From: Candidatus Bathyarchaeota archaeon
GTDB lineage: Archaea > Thermoproteota > Bathyarchaeia > TCS64
Direction of reading: 5' to 3'
NCBI GenBank assembly: GCA_030613835.1
Contig: JAUWLH010000105.1
Span: 1-5,844, forward strand
Length of the DNA: 5,844 nucleotides
The position numbers and the translations under genes are program-made. The stretch's first letter is position 1; every line of letters begins with the position of its first letter. Positions 5,136 to 5,844 of this stretch are shown here, piece after piece. Under the pieces are notes generated by a model. That model made no database searches. It saw only the letters and a list, made by a program, of their open reading frames with translations, and was not told where the DNA came from.

Positions 5136-5844
5136 TTATGATTCAGTCAGGTTCTGCAGCTCAACGTGATCTGGGAGAATCGATTCAACGTCCCTAACCT
5201 CTCTGAACAAGTAGCCCCCCAGTCCACAGACGAACCCAATCACGCCCAGAAATACCCATAGGAGGCTTATCCCGGTGCCAAGTCCGATCCCCACAAGCCA
5301 ACCAAAGAAAGGCGCAAGCGGTCCCCCCTCCAGCATACCGAGAATCAGGAACCTGTCAGCGATGGGGGCCGGTTATCGCCATGGCCACGGGCTGGCTGAT
5401 CAGCGCTATCATAGCTCTCGTGTCGAATACCCTCCCCTGCATCTCAGGGGGGGACCTTGCTCTGCCATATAGCCTGGTTGCTACCGTTGATGAGAGGGTT
5501 GAAAAGCATCATCAGGAACGCGCCTATGGACCAGGTGTACACATCCTTTCCAAGCCCGAGGGCCACGTCTCCGAGCAGGCATGACAGATCCATCCCCCCT
5601 AGGACACCGTGAACCCTCTTTTTGGGTCCATCCCATGCACTCACTATCAATCCCCCAACTAACCCACCAGCTCCGAGTGCCGAACGAACAGCCCCAAGGA
5701 TTACTGTGTCATCCCCTGTACGCGATAGCACCATGGGGGCTAACAGGGGGAAGCCAAGGCTTCCTATGAAGTTGATAGTGAAGAACACCAGCTGTAACCC
5801 CAGGAGTCCGGGTCTTTCTCTGATGTACCTGCACCCGAAGCGGC
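5136..5844 (-). pseudogene. MFS efflux transporter, C-terminal half, with two single-base frameshifts
   Basis: The gene enters from the right edge and ends at TAA 5136-5138. The first open stretch (edge to 5444) reads RFGCRYIRERPGLLGLQLVF and includes GGLVGGLIVSAWDGPKKRVH, the mid-protein loop motif of MFS drug-type exporters, ending in GSNQAIWQSKVPP. One extra C in a run of seven (5447-5453) shifts the frame. The protein continues in the next frame as EMQGRVFDTRAMIALISQP up to ITGP. A second extra base in a run of five (5364-5368) shifts again, after which IADRFLILGMLEGGPLAPFF leads to the tail GGYLFREVRDVESILPDH. The reconstructed order exactly follows that of macrolide/drug-efflux MFS proteins: QSKVPP..QGRVF..R, then GP.ADR, then GGLAP.FGW, then ILPDH. 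Both shifts are in homopolymers, so sequence error is as likely as real decay. If intact it would be an inner-membrane proton-driven exporter. Confidence 0.85.

Overview
The window reads as a piece of an archaeal chromosome from an uncultivated or poorly known lineage. The support is: promoter-like TATA boxes about 25-33 bases ahead of start codons that mostly lack a Shine-Dalgarno site (leaderless pattern); heavy use of AGG/AGA for arginine; roughly balanced base composition; and protein families common in archaea. The phylum cannot be settled from this sequence. No RNA gene, CRISPR array, insertion sequence or phage gene was seen.

Layout. Left edge to 965, minus strand: the N-terminal part of an M20 zinc peptidase/deacylase (cut by the window edge), preceded by a membrane methyltransferase of the isoprenylcysteine methyltransferase type whose frame holds one internal TGA. 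A compact divergent promoter (966-1023) separates these from a plus-strand cluster: a zinc-dependent medium-chain alcohol/polyol dehydrogenase (1024-2052), a YczE-like membrane protein that seems to begin at a non-ATG codon inside the dehydrogenase gene (2037-2702), and an SSAT-type GNAT acetyltransferase (2745-3248) with its own TATA box. The acetyltransferase meets a minus-strand alpha/beta hydrolase (3245-4060) tail to tail, and their stop codons overlap on a CTAG palindrome. A palindromic TATA element near 4142 lies between the hydrolase and an overlooked 42-residue basic protein on the plus strand (4169-4297).

The right part is all minus strand. A drug-efflux-like MFS transporter enters from the right edge and carries two single-base frameshifts in C-runs. 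Next comes an 88-base gap with a striking set of three alternating half-sites spaced 16 bp apart, then a winged-helix ArsR-like regulator with a coiled-coil/acidic N-terminal extension (4358-5035). The half-sites cover the regulator's likely core promoter, so autoregulation is the simplest reading.

These look like ordinary accessory and metabolic genes in short transcription units; I see no clearly new multi-gene system. The points most worth a second look are the operator array, the non-ATG start of the membrane protein, the small basic protein, and three reading-frame disruptions (one TGA, two indels) that are either true gene decay or sequence errors.
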